A stretch of 64,000 bases of DNA, taken from Flavobacterium psychrolimnae (GTDB lineage Bacteria; Bacteroidota; Bacteroidia; Flavobacteriales; Flavobacteriaceae). The DNA is taken from positions 434,001 to 498,000 of the forward strand of contig NZ_QNUX01000001.1 of the NCBI RefSeq assembly GCF_003312425.1, written 5' to 3'. Shown here piece after piece: positions 51,576 through 61,026 of this stretch (positions within the stretch are counted from its first letter, which is position 1; each line of letters begins with the position of its first letter). A program made the translations under genes and the position numbers. Under the pieces are notes generated by a model. The model was not told the DNA's origin and searched no databases. It saw nothing but the letters and a program-made list of their open reading frames with translations.

Positions 51576-51809
51576 ATGGAAGCCATAAGACAAATCGTTA
51601 AGGTAAAAAATCACAAAATAAGTATCACATTGCCGGATGATTTTAATGCTGATGAAGTTGAAGTGATTATTCTTCCAAAGTCGAATAATGTAAAAATCCC
51701 TCAATGGCAAATGGACCAAGTTAGAGAAAGAACTGAGAAATATCTTAAGAATCCTTCTTCAGCTCAAGATATTGATGATTTTCTAAAGGATATTGATGGT
51801 GAATTATAA
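51576..51809 (+). CDS. putative antitoxin of type II module
   Basis: 77 residues. The N-terminal half VKNHKISITLPDDFNADEVEVIILP has the strand pattern of AbrB/MazE-like or small DNA-binding antitoxins that begin with a beta hairpin. The C-terminal half RERTEKYLKNPSSAQDIDDFLKDI is helical and acidic, the form of a toxin-neutralising tail. It overlaps the toxin start by 14 bases, as is usual for such pairs. TATATTTA near 51548 may be its own promoter. Family name not determined. Confidence 0.75.
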   Translation: MEAIRQIVKVKNHKISITLPDDFNADEVEVIILPKSNNVKIPQWQMDQVRERTEKYLKNPSSAQDIDDFLKDIDGEL

Positions 51810-52113
51810 AATTGTAATTGTAGAGGAAGCTAAACTTGATTTCAAAACAGCTTTGGATTGGTACAAAAGCATTCAACCTAAATTGGGCGATACGTTCTCC
51901 ACTTCTTTCAAGGAAAGTTTAAAAATAATTAAGTCAAATCCGCTACTTTTTCAAATAAGATATGACAAGACCAGAGTGGCTTTAATTGAAAATTTTCCAT
52001 ATTTAATTCATTTCAACAGCTACGATAACACAATTGTCATTAAAGCTATTTTTCATACTTCACGAAATACTGAAATATGGATTGAAAAGGAATTAAAATT
52101 TCAAAAAATATAA
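51796..52113 (+). CDS. RelE/ParE family toxin
   Basis: 105 residues from ATG 51796. Pattern [20 protein letters not shown], then [34 protein letters not shown] and [15 protein letters not shown], the ParE/RelE fold as seen in many Bacteroidetes toxins (A-x-x-D, W-Y, NP, R-x-A, FHTSRN). It would poison translation or gyrase when free; the target cannot be told. The stop lies 17 bases before mutB, whose promoter-like box overlaps it. Its position inside the mut gene pair suggests later insertion. Confidence 0.85.
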   Translation: MVNYKIVIVEEAKLDFKTALDWYKSIQPKLGDTFSTSFKESLKIIKSNPLLFQIRYDKTRVALIENFPYLIHFNSYDNTIVIKAIFHTSRNTEIWIEKELKFQKI

Positions 52114-52119
52114 TCTTTG
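52111..52119 (+). promoter_or_regulatory. possible promoter of mutB (TAATCTTTG)
   Basis: TA-ATC-TTTG resembles TAnnTTTG with one extra base. It overlaps the toxin stop codon and lies ten bases before ATG 52130. Confidence 0.4.
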
Positions 52120-52129
52120 CACTAAACAA

Positions 52130-54268
52130 ATGAAAAGAAAAGATTTACAACATATAAAATTAGAAAGCACACCGTTGAAAGTGGAGAATGAAAATTCTTT
52201 GGCTGATGCATTTCTAACCGCAGAAGGAATCGAACTAAAACCAACGTATTCAGAACAAGATATTGAGCATCTTACTCATCTTGATTTTGGAGCTGGTTTT
52301 GCACCAAATTTACGCGGACCTTACGCTACAATGTACGTTCGTCGTCCTTGGACTGTGCGCCAATATGCCGGATTTTCGACCGCTGAAGAAAGTAATGCTT
52401 TTTACAGAAGAAACCTGGCTGCGGGTCAAAAAGGACTTTCCATCGCTTTTGATTTACCTACACACCGTGGCTATGATTCGAATCACGAACGTGTGGTAGG
52501 TGATGTAGGAAAAGCGGGAGTTGCGATTGATTCCGTGGAAGATATGAAAGTATTATTCGACCAAATTCCACTAGATGAAATGTCCGTTTCCATGACGATG
52601 AATGGCGCTGTTTTACCTATTATGGCTTTCTATATTGTCGCCGCCGAAGAACAAGGCGTAAAACCCGAATTACTCTCAGGTACGATACAAAATGACATTC
52701 TGAAAGAGTTCATGGTGCGTAATACGTATATTTATCCGCCAACGCCTTCGATGAAAATCATTGCTGATATTTTCGAATTTACCAGCAAAAAAATGCCGAA
52801 ATTCAACTCGATTTCAATTTCTGGATACCACATGCAAGAAGCGGGAGCCACTGCTGATATTGAATTAGCTTACACGCTGGCCGATGGACTGGAATACATT
52901 CGAACTGGATTAGCGACCGGAATGAAAATTGATGAATTCGCTCCAAGATTATCTTTTTTCTGGGCGATTGGAATGAACCATTTTATGGAAATTGCCAAAA
53001 TGCGTGCGGGAAGAATGATTTGGGCGAAACTGGTGAAACAATTCGAACCAAAAGACGATAAATCATTAGCCTTACGAACCCATTGTCAAACTTCAGGTTG
53101 GAGTTTAACTGAGCAAGATCCATTTAATAATGTAGCACGAACCTGTATTGAAGCCGCAGCAGCAGCTTTTGGAGGAACGCAATCTTTACATACCAATGCA
53201 TTGGATGAAGCCATAGCTCTACCAACGGATTTCTCGGCTAGAATTGCCAGAAACACGCAACTCTATTTACAAGAAGAAACTAAAATCACCAAAACCGTCG
53301 ATCCTTGGGCTGGAAGTTATTATGTAGAAAGCTTAACGAATGAGATTGCAGAAAACGCTTGGAAACTTATCGAAGAAGTTGAAGAACTGGGCGGAATGAC
53401 CAAAGCCATTGAATCCGGAATTCCAAAAGTTAGAATTGAGGAAGCTGCAGCAAGAAAACAAGCCAGAATAGACAGCGGACAAGATATTATTGTGGGTGTC
53501 AATCAGTACCGATTAGAAAAAGAAGATCCTTTACAGATTTTAGATGTGGATAACCAAATGGTCCGCAAGCAACAACTGGAACAATTAGACCGAATTAAAG
53601 CTACCAGAGATTCTGAAAAAGTTCAGAATTCACTTAAAAAATTAATCCTTTGTGCGCAAACTGGTGAAGGGAATTTACTGGAAATCGCAGTTGAAGCTGC
53701 TCGAAACCGAACAACTTTAGGAGAAATCAGCGATGCTCTTGAAACGGTTTTTGGAAGATACAAAGCACAAATTAAATCCTTTAGCGGTGTGTATAGCAAA
53801 GAAATAAAAGACGATAAAAGTTTTGAAAAAGCAAAACAACTGGCAGATGAATTCGCTAAAAAAGAAGGACGTCGCCCACGAATCATGATTGCCAAAATGG
53901 GACAGGACGGACACGACCGAGGTGCCAAAGTGGTCGCAACTGGTTATGCTGATGTTGGTTTTGATGTTGACATTGGTCCACTTTTTCAAACACCGGCTGA
54001 GGCTGCCAAACAAGCGGTAGAAAATGACGTGCATATCCTGGGTGTTTCCTCTCTTGCAGCAGGACACAAAACGCTAGTACCACAAGTGATTGAAGAACTA
54101 AAAAAATACGGTCGAGAAGATATTATGGTAGTTGTAGGCGGAGTAATTCCGGCACAAGATTATCAGTTTTTATTTGATGCCGGTGCAGTTGCTGTTTTTG
54201 GACCCGGTACAAAAATCAGCGAAGCAGCTATTAAAATATTAGAAATTTTAATAGGGAGTTTCGAGTAA
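52130..54268 (+). CDS. mutB: methylmalonyl-CoA mutase large (catalytic) subunit
   Basis: 712 residues. The catalytic barrel (1-540) carries [37 protein letters not shown] and [18 protein letters not shown]. The C-terminal B12-binding domain (about 575-705) has the base-off signature [15 protein letters not shown] (DxHxxG) and later [15 protein letters not shown]. It needs adenosylcobalamin and works with the small subunit upstream and with MeaB at 17.2 kb. Length is normal. Ends at a clear terminator. Confidence 0.97.
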   Translation: MKRKDLQHIKLESTPLKVENENSLADAFLTAEGIELKPTYSEQDIEHLTHLDFGAGFAPNLRGPYATMYVRRPWTVRQYAGFSTAEESNAFYRRNLAAGQKGLSIAFDLPTHRGYDSNHERVVGDVGKAGVAIDSVEDMKVLFDQIPLDEMSVSMTMNGAVLPIMAFYIVAAEEQGVKPELLSGTIQNDILKEFMVRNTYIYPPTPSMKIIADIFEFTSKKMPKFNSISISGYHMQEAGATADIELAYTLADGLEYIRTGLATGMKIDEFAPRLSFFWAIGMNHFMEIAKMRAGRMIWAKLVKQFEPKDDKSLALRTHCQTSGWSLTEQDPFNNVARTCIEAAAAAFGGTQSLHTNALDEAIALPTDFSARIARNTQLYLQEETKITKTVDPWAGSYYVESLTNEIAENAWKLIEEVEELGGMTKAIESGIPKVRIEEAAARKQARIDSGQDIIVGVNQYRLEKEDPLQILDVDNQMVRKQQLEQLDRIKATRDSEKVQNSLKKLILCAQTGEGNLLEIAVEAARNRTTLGEISDALETVFGRYKAQIKSFSGVYSKEIKDDKSFEKAKQLADEFAKKEGRRPRIMIAKMGQDGHDRGAKVVATGYADVGFDVDIGPLFQTPAEAAKQAVENDVHILGVSSLAAGHKTLVPQVIEELKKYGREDIMVVVGGVIPAQDYQFLFDAGAVAVFGPGTKISEAAIKILEILIGSFE

Positions 54269-54297
54269 AAATAACTCATAAAAATTTTATGACTTAC

Positions 54298-54330
54298 AAA
54301 GCATCAATCGAAAGGTTGGTGCTTTTTTTT
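54298..54330 (+). terminator. terminator of mutB
   Basis: AAAGCATCAATC / GGTTGGTGCTTT stem with G-T pairs and GAAA loop, then eight T. Confidence 0.85.
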
Positions 54331-54595
54331 GTTAAAACACTGATAGTAAATCATTTAAATCCTATTAAAAAAATATGAAATTCTACCTTTATATTAACAT
54401 TGTTTATGGAATACGTTAACACTCAAACCTTTAAAAAATAGGTAAATTTACATAAACTTATGATAATTTATATTTTAAATCATTGATAAACAGATAATTA
54501 AATATTTAAAAAAAAGGGGAAGAAAAGACAAGCCTTAGCATTCATTAGCATATTACAAGTATTAAAACTCATTAATTAATTTAAAACTAAATATT
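54331..54595. other. non-coding stretch before PepSY-like gene
   Basis: Together with the terminator it makes a 327-base gap. Very AT-rich, with no clear TAnnTTTG box, no frame of note, and a short direct repeat TTAGCATTCATTAGCAT at 54536-54552. A leader for the gene at 54596 is likely but not delimited. Confidence 0.4.
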
Positions 54596-55114
54596 ATGAA
54601 ATCACTTATTATTATCATTCTTCTAAGTTTTTCTTTCACAGCATTGGCTCAGGTAACGGAGAAAGGAAAAATCAAAATTGAGGAACTGCCTGGTGTAGTC
54701 ATTAAAAGGGTTGGAACTGATTTTTCAGTTTATATCCCCGATAATAATCCGGATCAAAGAGTCAAAATGGTGGAAGAAAAATTCATCGCTTATGATTTAG
54801 GAAAAGATGCAGAGGGTTATGAAGAATATCTTGTGGTAATGGAAGCAAAAAACGGCTCTTTGACCGCTACTTATAATGAAAACGGAAAATTAGTACGCGT
54901 GGTAGAAAATTTTAAAAACGTAAGACTTCCGAGTGAAGTTATTTACTCCATTTACAGAACGTATCCTGGCTATTCTATTGTCAATGACAGTTTCTTATAC
55001 ACACAGGAGGACGGAGACGTCATCAAGAAACAGTATAATGTTAAAATCAAAAAGGATAAGGAAGTAGTTAAATTATTAGTACGTCCAAATGGAGAAATTC
55101 TTAAAGCAAAATAA
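54596..55114 (+). CDS. secreted PepSY-like protein
   Basis: 172 residues with signal peptide MKSLIIIILLSFSFTALA. The rest has paired strand-helix-strand units (VKMVEEKFIAYDLGKDAEGYEEYLVVME, GSLTATYNENGKLVRVVENFKNVRLPSEVIYSIYRTYPGY) with the YNENGKLV turn and RP-[NS]-G-E-I-L end seen in PepSY/BLIP-like domains. Function unknown; often periplasmic inhibitors or sensors. Such proteins are sometimes mis-annotated as nicotinate-nucleotide adenylyltransferase; nothing here supports that. Confidence 0.75.
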   Translation: MKSLIIIILLSFSFTALAQVTEKGKIKIEELPGVVIKRVGTDFSVYIPDNNPDQRVKMVEEKFIAYDLGKDAEGYEEYLVVMEAKNGSLTATYNENGKLVRVVENFKNVRLPSEVIYSIYRTYPGYSIVNDSFLYTQEDGDVIKKQYNVKIKKDKEVVKLLVRPNGEILKAK

Positions 55115-55133
55115 TCCATTTATAATAAAACGG

Positions 55134-55168
55134 AAAGAGGCTGTCATGAATTTGACAGCCTCTTTTTT
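55134..55168. terminator. bidirectional terminator between PepSY-like and lysozyme-like genes
   Basis: AAAGAGGCTGTCA / TGACAGCCTCTTT perfect 13-bp stem with T-run. Confidence 0.92.
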
Positions 55169-55186
55169 ATTTAGCAGTAAAAGTGA

Positions 55187-55828
55187 TTAAATATTTTTCA
55201 CTTTTGCATTGATATCGGCAACAATGAAAGAAGTATCATAACCTCCAAACATTTTCATGTAAGATCGTATGGAACTTCCATAAGCATCTCTAAAATTACG
55301 TTTCCCTTTGTGTTTAAAATATTTTTTAACAGATCCTGCGCCTCCTAAATGTGCTGCTGCCAAGATACCAGATTCTGTGATTTGAATGCCGTTTAATATT
55401 GTGCCCTCGTATCTTTCAATTTCCGTTTTCAACTCCCATTTATTTTTTGCTAAAAGCGCTAAAAATGCTTTTTCCTGCAATTCAGGACTATTCAAAAAAG
55501 CGGAGCGATTGTAAATACCAACTGATTTTAATGTTTCTATACCAAACTGGTATTTACCCATATAACCAAGAGAATTGATTTTTTTATATTTATTTTCAGA
55601 TTCTCTATATCCGATGGCTTCTTTAAATCCAATAAAGAAGTTTCCGGTATAAGGGATGTTTAAATTAGTGTATTCTTCTTGTTCTTCGGATGGATATAAG
55701 TAGTGTGTTCCATCTTCTTCATTGATGAGAAACCATGGGTTGGTTTCTAAATTAAAAGGTCTAAAACCTGAGCTCAAAAAAACTGTAATTACAGTCAAAC
55801 TTGCATAAAAATACCATTTCTTTATCAT
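55187..55828 (-). CDS. lysozyme/transglycosylase-like secreted protein
   Basis: 213 residues with N-terminal hydrophobic segment (WYFYASLTVITVFLSSGF). The phrase FKEAIGYRESENKYKKINSLGYMGKYQFG has the ES-x(9-14)-GxxQ layout of lytic transglycosylase/lysozyme domains (catalytic Glu in RESE). A later LAAAHLGGAGSVKKYF matches the AAxNxG-type motif loosely. It probably cleaves or binds peptidoglycan in the periplasm. Single gene, convergent with the PepSY gene. Confidence 0.7.
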   Translation of the reverse strand: MIKKWYFYASLTVITVFLSSGFRPFNLETNPWFLINEEDGTHYLYPSEEQEEYTNLNIPYTGNFFIGFKEAIGYRESENKYKKINSLGYMGKYQFGIETLKSVGIYNRSAFLNSPELQEKAFLALLAKNKWELKTEIERYEGTILNGIQITESGILAAAHLGGAGSVKKYFKHKGKRNFRDAYGSSIRSYMKMFGGYDTSFIVADINAKVKNI

Positions 55829-55925
55829 AAATTGTTTTTCTTCAAAACGCTGTCCCGTTATGAAATTTCTACGCGCAAAGATACAACAAAAATAATTATA
55901 CTGATAATCAAGTAGTTAAACTTTT

Positions 55926-56873
55926 CTAAAAATAGATAAAGTGATATTTTACCTCGTTGAAACGCACAAATTCGATGGTTGGTGCAGGAATTTTAACGGT
56001 ATTAAAAACAGAAAAAACGGTCTTTAGAAAATGAGAATTGGTCTTAATTTTTGTTAAATCGACATCCAAACTCAGGTAAAATTGTCTAAATCGCCGTGGA
56101 TTTGAAGCTAAAAAAGCGGTTGTATTTTCAGTTCTCCCAGTGATCATTCCTTCTGCTCCATAACCCAATGCTAAATTCAGCCATTTTGGTATTTTAGAGC
56201 CTTTTGCAAAAGAATGTAAATTGACCGAAAGCCAATACGTTTGTCCATTATAATCTTTTAAAATTTGCTCCGAGAAGGAACTACCCAATACTTCCGGTCG
56301 TTCACTTGCATATTTTGTAGTATGAAAAGAGAATTTTGGTGTAATCCGTTGTTCGTTCCACATTAATTCTTGGGAAACGTACAAAGCGGTTCCAGTAGCG
56401 TTTGCAATTATATCGCCAGAAGAAGCGCCCCATTCAGAGGAATAACCGTCTAAAACCTCAACAGCGGTCAGAAATGCAAAACCGAGTCCAGCGCCGTAAA
56501 GCAACTGATTTTTATTAGTAGCACCGCTCCACTGTAGCATTTCGGCGCCAAACCGTCCTAAATGATAGGAGGAAAAAACATGACCCGCTTTATCCATCTG
56601 CAGCCAATCAGAATTGTCATTAATAAAATGAAAATCAGAATTGGGATAATCGGCGTACCAAAGTTGGTTCAAACCTACTAAAGTTCCGGTCGACAAAACA
56701 GCCTCCGAAATAATCACTGAATTTTGTCTTTTCCTATTTAAAGAATCGGACGGTTTAAAAAAGCTTTCCGCCTTATTTTGAGAACTTCCAATTTGAAATC
56801 CAATTAAGCATAAAAAAAGTAAGATTGTTTTGTATCTCAAAACTATCTTTTCACCCCTTGACTGTTGATCCAA
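55926..56873 (-). CDS. DUF2279-type periplasmic/outer-membrane associated protein
   Basis: 315 residues with signal-like segment YKTILLFLCLIGFQIGSSQ. The core WLQMDKAGHVFSSYHLGRFGAEMLQWSG, ending in DGYSSEWGASSGDIIANATGTALY, is the DUF2279 pattern (DKxGH, then EExDGYS-like and SWGDxxAN). The C-terminal part reads like beta strands. Function unknown. The ATG overlaps mltG by 31 bases, so translation is coupled. A TTG at 56840, inside a TAGTTTTG sequence, is an alternative start. Confidence 0.78.
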   Translation of the reverse strand: MDQQSRGEKIVLRYKTILLFLCLIGFQIGSSQNKAESFFKPSDSLNRKRQNSVIISEAVLSTGTLVGLNQLWYADYPNSDFHFINDNSDWLQMDKAGHVFSSYHLGRFGAEMLQWSGATNKNQLLYGAGLGFAFLTAVEVLDGYSSEWGASSGDIIANATGTALYVSQELMWNEQRITPKFSFHTTKYASERPEVLGSSFSEQILKDYNGQTYWLSVNLHSFAKGSKIPKWLNLALGYGAEGMITGRTENTTAFLASNPRRFRQFYLSLDVDLTKIKTNSHFLKTVFSVFNTVKIPAPTIEFVRFNEVKYHFIYF

Positions 56874-57883
56874 TCGGAATATTTTTTGGCGTTTTTATTG
56901 TGTTCTTCTAAGGTAGCAGCAAATTCATGGTATCCAAAACGCTCCACGCTGGCACAGAAATAGATAAAATTATTTTTCTCAGGATCTAAAACAGCTTCTA
57001 ATGCGGTGATATCTGGCATAGCGATAGGTCCCGGAGGAAGTCCCAAATTCATATACGTATTATACGGATGCGCCATCGTCAAATCATTGTAAAAAACTCT
57101 CTTAATAACTTGATTAAAATCATTCGATTTCTTTTTCATCGCAAATATTACCGTTGGATCCGCTTGCAACGGCATTCCAGCTCTCAATCGATTCAAATAT
57201 ACGCCTGCAATTCTTGGTCTTTCGTCTTTTTTCACGGATTCTTTATGAACAATGGAGGCCAGAATAGTAGCTTCAATTGGAGTCAGTCCTTGTTTTTGTG
57301 CTTTGGCAATTCTTTCTTTATTCCAAAAATTACGATACTCTTTGATCATCTTATCGCGGAACTTTTCAGCGGTTGTGTTCCAATAAATCTCATAAGTATT
57401 CGGAATAAACATCACCAAAACGTTTTCTTCATGGAACCCGTTTTCCTTTAGAAAAATAGAATCTTTAAACGAATTCAATAACGATAAACTATCGGCTTCG
57501 ATTTGAGAACCTACGCGTCCCGCTAAATTTTCCACACGTTCCTGATTGTTGAAAGCTAACTTTACTGCCGAATTAAGTCTTAAGGTTTTAACCAGTTCAT
57601 AACTGTTCATTCCTTTTGTCACTAAAAAACGTCCCGGAATCACATTATCAGAATACCCTCTTTTACTGGCAACCATGTCAAATCGATCCATGTTTTCGAC
57701 ATAAGGCGCCATTATTTTTTTGACATCATCATATTTAGAATCCGTTGGAATATAAACATAGACTTCGCTCTCCGAAAATTTTGTGTTGGAGGAAAAAATC
57801 TGACGTAAAATAACCAATCCGTAAATCATTAATAGTGATATTAAAATTACGGAAACTATAGTGATGATTTTCTTTATATTCAT
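56843..57883 (-). CDS. mltG: endolytic transglycosylase MltG
   Basis: 346 residues. One N-terminal membrane helix (IITIVSVILISLLMIYGLVI), a LysM-like small domain (about 40-115) and the YceG catalytic domain. Its active site lies around ILASIVHKESVKKDERPRIA (catalytic Glu in HKES), then YLNRLRAGMPLQADPTV and YNTYMNLGLPPGPIAMPD. It cuts nascent glycan strands at the inner membrane. It ends in an overlap with the DUF2279 gene. Upstream lies a GNAT gene in the same direction. Confidence 0.95.
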   Translation of the reverse strand: MNIKKIITIVSVILISLLMIYGLVILRQIFSSNTKFSESEVYVYIPTDSKYDDVKKIMAPYVENMDRFDMVASKRGYSDNVIPGRFLVTKGMNSYELVKTLRLNSAVKLAFNNQERVENLAGRVGSQIEADSLSLLNSFKDSIFLKENGFHEENVLVMFIPNTYEIYWNTTAEKFRDKMIKEYRNFWNKERIAKAQKQGLTPIEATILASIVHKESVKKDERPRIAGVYLNRLRAGMPLQADPTVIFAMKKKSNDFNQVIKRVFYNDLTMAHPYNTYMNLGLPPGPIAMPDITALEAVLDPEKNNFIYFCASVERFGYHEFAATLEEHNKNAKKYSDWINSQGVKR

Positions 57884-57964
57884 GTGTGGTATTTTTTTGT
57901 TGGAGTGTTAGTATTTATAATCTTCTCTTTATGTTTAAAAGGTGCGGAATTAAAACTGTATTTT

Positions 57965-58498
57965 TTAAAATTTAGTATTAATCAATTGAAAAATAGCTTC
58001 GTCTTTGTATTTTCCGTTTACAAAAGTCCAATCTTTTTTGACGCCTATCATTTCGAATCCAAATTTAGTAAAAAGAGCTTTACTTGCTTCATTTTCGGTA
58101 CCAATATTTGCATATAATTGGTGTAAATTAAGATTAAAAAAAGCATATTCTATTAATAATGCCAAAGCTTCTGAACCAATGTTCTGTTTTCGGTTTTCGT
58201 TATTTTGGATTACAATACCTACTCCTGCCCTGTTATTCTTTGGATCAAAATCAAATAAATCGATTAAACCCAAAGCAGGAAAATCCTGATCCTGACAAAT
58301 AGCCAATCGCAATTGCTTGGCTTCATAAATATCCTGATGGGCATTTTCTAAATATTGTTTGACTAAAAATCGACTGTAAGGTGTGTGTGTATTACTGACT
58401 TCCCAAATGCTCTGGTCGTTTTCTATCGCATACACAAACTCCAAATCATTGGGTTCTAATGCACGAATATAGATGTTGTCGCCTTTTAATGTTTTCAT
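57965..58498 (-). CDS. GNAT family N-acetyltransferase (RimJ/SpeG-like)
   Basis: 177 residues. IYIRALEPNDLEFVYAIEND at the N-terminus, acetyl-CoA region GVGIVIQNNENRKQNIGSEAL (about 92-112) and ALFTKFGFEMIGVKKDW near the end. This is the RimJ/RimL/SpeG branch; substrate unknown. It starts 27 bases after dapF, and mltG lies 80 bases further along, so dapF-GNAT-mltG-DUF2279 may form one operon. Confidence 0.88.
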   Translation of the reverse strand: MKTLKGDNIYIRALEPNDLEFVYAIENDQSIWEVSNTHTPYSRFLVKQYLENAHQDIYEAKQLRLAICQDQDFPALGLIDLFDFDPKNNRAGVGIVIQNNENRKQNIGSEALALLIEYAFFNLNLHQLYANIGTENEASKALFTKFGFEMIGVKKDWTFVNGKYKDEAIFQLINTKF

Positions 58499-58525
58499 TT
58501 AAGTATTTGGTTCTTGGTTTTTTTT

Positions 58526-59329
58526 TTAAATCTCGATAGTTCCTTTAAATACAAATTCTGCTGGTCCTTTCAAGAAAACATTCGTAAATTTCCCTTCTCC
58601 TTTATCAAAAGAAACGACTAATTTTCCGCCTTCCACATTTAAATCAATAGAAGAAGCATCTGTTTTTCCCAACACGTTCATCGCAATTGCTACTGCTGTA
58701 GCGCCTGTTCCGCAAGAAAGAGTTTCGTCCTCTACGCCTCTTTCATACGTTCGCAACGAAAAAGTGGTGTCATCAATCTGTTTGACAAAGTTGATGTTAC
58801 TTCCTGCTTTACCGTATAAATCTCCGTATCGAATGGCCGCTCCATTTTCCTTAACATTATAATTTTCTAAATCGTCTACCAATTGTACATGATGCGGCGA
58901 ACCTGTATTCATAAACACATGATCTGGACTTATTTTTACCGCATCAACATCAATCATTTGTAGTGCAACCAATCCGTCATCGCCAATTGTTGCGTGGTGT
59001 AAACCATCTGTTGCTACGAAAGTAGTTTTATTCTCGATTATGCTCAGCTTTTTGGCGAAAGCCACTAAACATCTTCCACCATTGCCACACATGGAACTTT
59101 GGTTTCCATCAGAGTTGTAATAGACCATTTTGAAATCTGTGGCCGTTGCGAGATTCGAAGCAATCGTGTCATTTTCCAGCAAAATAAGACCATCGCCTCC
59201 TATTCCAAAACGTCTGTCGCATAAATGCGCAATGAGTTGTGTATTCTCTTTTGGAAAAAACTCCGAACGATTATCAATCATTACAAAATCATTTCCTGTT
59301 CCTTGGTATTTATAAAATTCTAGTTGCAT
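58526..59329 (-). CDS. dapF: diaminopimelate epimerase
   Basis: 267 residues from ATG 59329 (MQLEFYKYQGTGNDFV). Both catalytic cysteines are present: MCGNGGRC (about 75) and LSCGTGATAVA (about 219), each in its standard motif. It converts LL- to meso-diaminopimelate for lysine and peptidoglycan. The frame extends to 59353, but that ATG lies within the promoter box at 59351-59358. First gene of the leftward wall-related group with mltG. Confidence 0.96.
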   Translation of the reverse strand: MQLEFYKYQGTGNDFVMIDNRSEFFPKENTQLIAHLCDRRFGIGGDGLILLENDTIASNLATATDFKMVYYNSDGNQSSMCGNGGRCLVAFAKKLSIIENKTTFVATDGLHHATIGDDGLVALQMIDVDAVKISPDHVFMNTGSPHHVQLVDDLENYNVKENGAAIRYGDLYGKAGSNINFVKQIDDTTFSLRTYERGVEDETLSCGTGATAVAIAMNVLGKTDASSIDLNVEGGKLVVSFDKGEGKFTNVFLKGPAEFVFKGTIEI

Positions 59330-59350
59330 TTTAATTTGTGTTGAGTCCAA

Positions 59351-59358
59351 CAAAAGTA
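59351..59358 (-). promoter_or_regulatory. TACTTTTG -7 box of dapF
   Basis: Perfect TAnnTTTG on the minus strand, 22 bases before ATG 59329. It rules out the in-frame ATG at 59353. Confidence 0.68.
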
Positions 59359-59467
59359 CGAACTATTAATGAAATGTTAATCATTGTTAAAGACCGTTAA
59401 ACTGTATTTTCTGAATCAATTTTAGTTTTATTTTTACATGTAAATATCTTAATAAACGAATTTAATT

Positions 59468-60868
59468 ATGAAAAAATTTTCAACACTTTTTTTGGTTTCC
59501 CTGTTGAGCGGAGTAGTAACACTAGGTTCATACAAATTATTATTTGACACCAATGGATATTTTTCTGATGATAAAAATTCAGGAGTCACAATGGCATCCG
59601 ATTCCTACGGAAAGAAGGTGGGATTATCATCGGACGTACTTGATTTTACTGAGGCTGCCGAAAAAACCATCCATACGGTTGTACACGTAAAAAATGTTTC
59701 CCGAAGAACAATTACAAATCCCATTTTAGAATATTTTTATGGATATAAAGGAGGACAATCCCAAGAACAAGTGGGAACAGGTTCTGGTGTAATTATTTCT
59801 GAGGACGGTTATATCGTAACCAACAATCACGTGATAAAAGGCGCATCAGAAATTGAAATTACCTTAAATAACAAAAAATCATATGTGGCAAAACTCATTG
59901 GAACCGATTCTAAAATGGACATTGCCCTATTGAAAATTGACACCAACGAGAAATTACCCTATACTGTTTTTGCCAATTCTGATTCGGTGAAAGTGGGCGA
60001 ATGGGTTTTGGCTGTCGGAAATCCATATAATTTGACTTCAACGGTAACCGCCGGAATTGTTTCGGCGAAAGCCAGAGATTTAGACACCAGCGGAATCCAA
60101 TCTTTCATACAAACAGATGCTGCGGTGAATCCCGGAAACAGTGGTGGCGCCTTAGTAAATACGCGTGGTGAACTAATAGGAATCAACACGATGATTTCCT
60201 CTATGACGGGTTCTTATGTCGGTTATTCATTTGCGGTTCCTTCGAATATTGCACGAAAAATCATTGAAGATCTAATGGAATTTGGGAATGTGCAGCGTGG
60301 AATTCTTGGCGTTGAAGGTGGCGAATTGAACAGTATTAGTTCTAAAGAATATGGAATTGGTCAAACGCAGGGATTCTACATTAATAAAGTAACCAAAAAT
60401 TCCGGTGCTGAAAAATCTGGACTTGAAAAAGGTGATGTCATCATCAAATTAGACGAACAAAATGTGGCTACTTTTGCGGATCTTTCCGGATACATCAATA
60501 CTAAAAGACCGAATGATAAAGTACAGGTCACCTATATTAGAGATGGAAAAACGAGAGTGGTTCCTGTAGTGTTGAGCAAAAATGAATTTTTTAATGCAGA
60601 ATTTAAAGGTATCGAATTAGAGAACATTGAAGCCGCTGACAAAAAGAAGTTCAAAATTGATTACGGTGTAAAAATCAAATCGATTACCAGCCAAAATTTG
60701 AAACAATACGAAGATGAGTTAGTAGGAAATATTATCTTGAGCATTGACAATATCAAAGCTACGGATGTCGAAACCGTTTCTAAGCTTTTAAGTAAAAAAG
60801 AGGAAAGCCAAACGGTTCGGATCGAAATGATCAATAAAAATGGAGAAGTCATGCGCGTCATTCTCTAA
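59468..60868 (+). CDS. Do/HtrA family periplasmic serine protease (DegP/DegQ-like)
   Basis: 466 residues. N-terminal membrane/signal segment (TLFLVSLLSGVVTLGSYKLLF), trypsin-like protease with His in VTNNHVIKGA (about 120), Asp in SKMDIALLKI and Ser in NPGNSGGALV (about 226), then two PDZ domains (about 275-365 and 385-466; GFYINKVTKNSGAEKSGLEKGD). It degrades or refolds misfolded envelope proteins. Single-gene unit with its own terminator; no stress-type regulatory site was recognised upstream (59370-59467). Confidence 0.95.
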   Translation: MKKFSTLFLVSLLSGVVTLGSYKLLFDTNGYFSDDKNSGVTMASDSYGKKVGLSSDVLDFTEAAEKTIHTVVHVKNVSRRTITNPILEYFYGYKGGQSQEQVGTGSGVIISEDGYIVTNNHVIKGASEIEITLNNKKSYVAKLIGTDSKMDIALLKIDTNEKLPYTVFANSDSVKVGEWVLAVGNPYNLTSTVTAGIVSAKARDLDTSGIQSFIQTDAAVNPGNSGGALVNTRGELIGINTMISSMTGSYVGYSFAVPSNIARKIIEDLMEFGNVQRGILGVEGGELNSISSKEYGIGQTQGFYINKVTKNSGAEKSGLEKGDVIIKLDEQNVATFADLSGYINTKRPNDKVQVTYIRDGKTRVVPVVLSKNEFFNAEFKGIELENIEAADKKKFKIDYGVKIKSITSQNLKQYEDELVGNIILSIDNIKATDVETVSKLLSKKEESQTVRIEMINKNGEVMRVIL

Positions 60869-60891
60869 CGCATCCAAAAAAATTAAAACCT

Positions 60892-60925
60892 AAGCCATCT
60901 TGAAAAATCAAGGTGGCTTTTTTAT
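60892..60925 (+). terminator. terminator of the HtrA gene
   Basis: AAGCCATCTTGA / TCAAGGTGGCTT stem with AAAA loop (one G-T pair), then a T-run. Confidence 0.9.
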
Positions 60926-60971
60926 TTTATAAATAATTCATAAAACACGTTACGAAATCGATTGAAATGGG

Positions 60972-60979
60972 TACTTTTG
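60972..60979 (+). promoter_or_regulatory. TACTTTTG -7 box of gap
   Basis: Perfect TAnnTTTG, 47 bases before ATG 61027. Confidence 0.68.
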
Positions 60980-61026
60980 CGCAAATTTTAAAAAATACAA
61001 TCACTTATTTTCATTAAATTTTCAAC

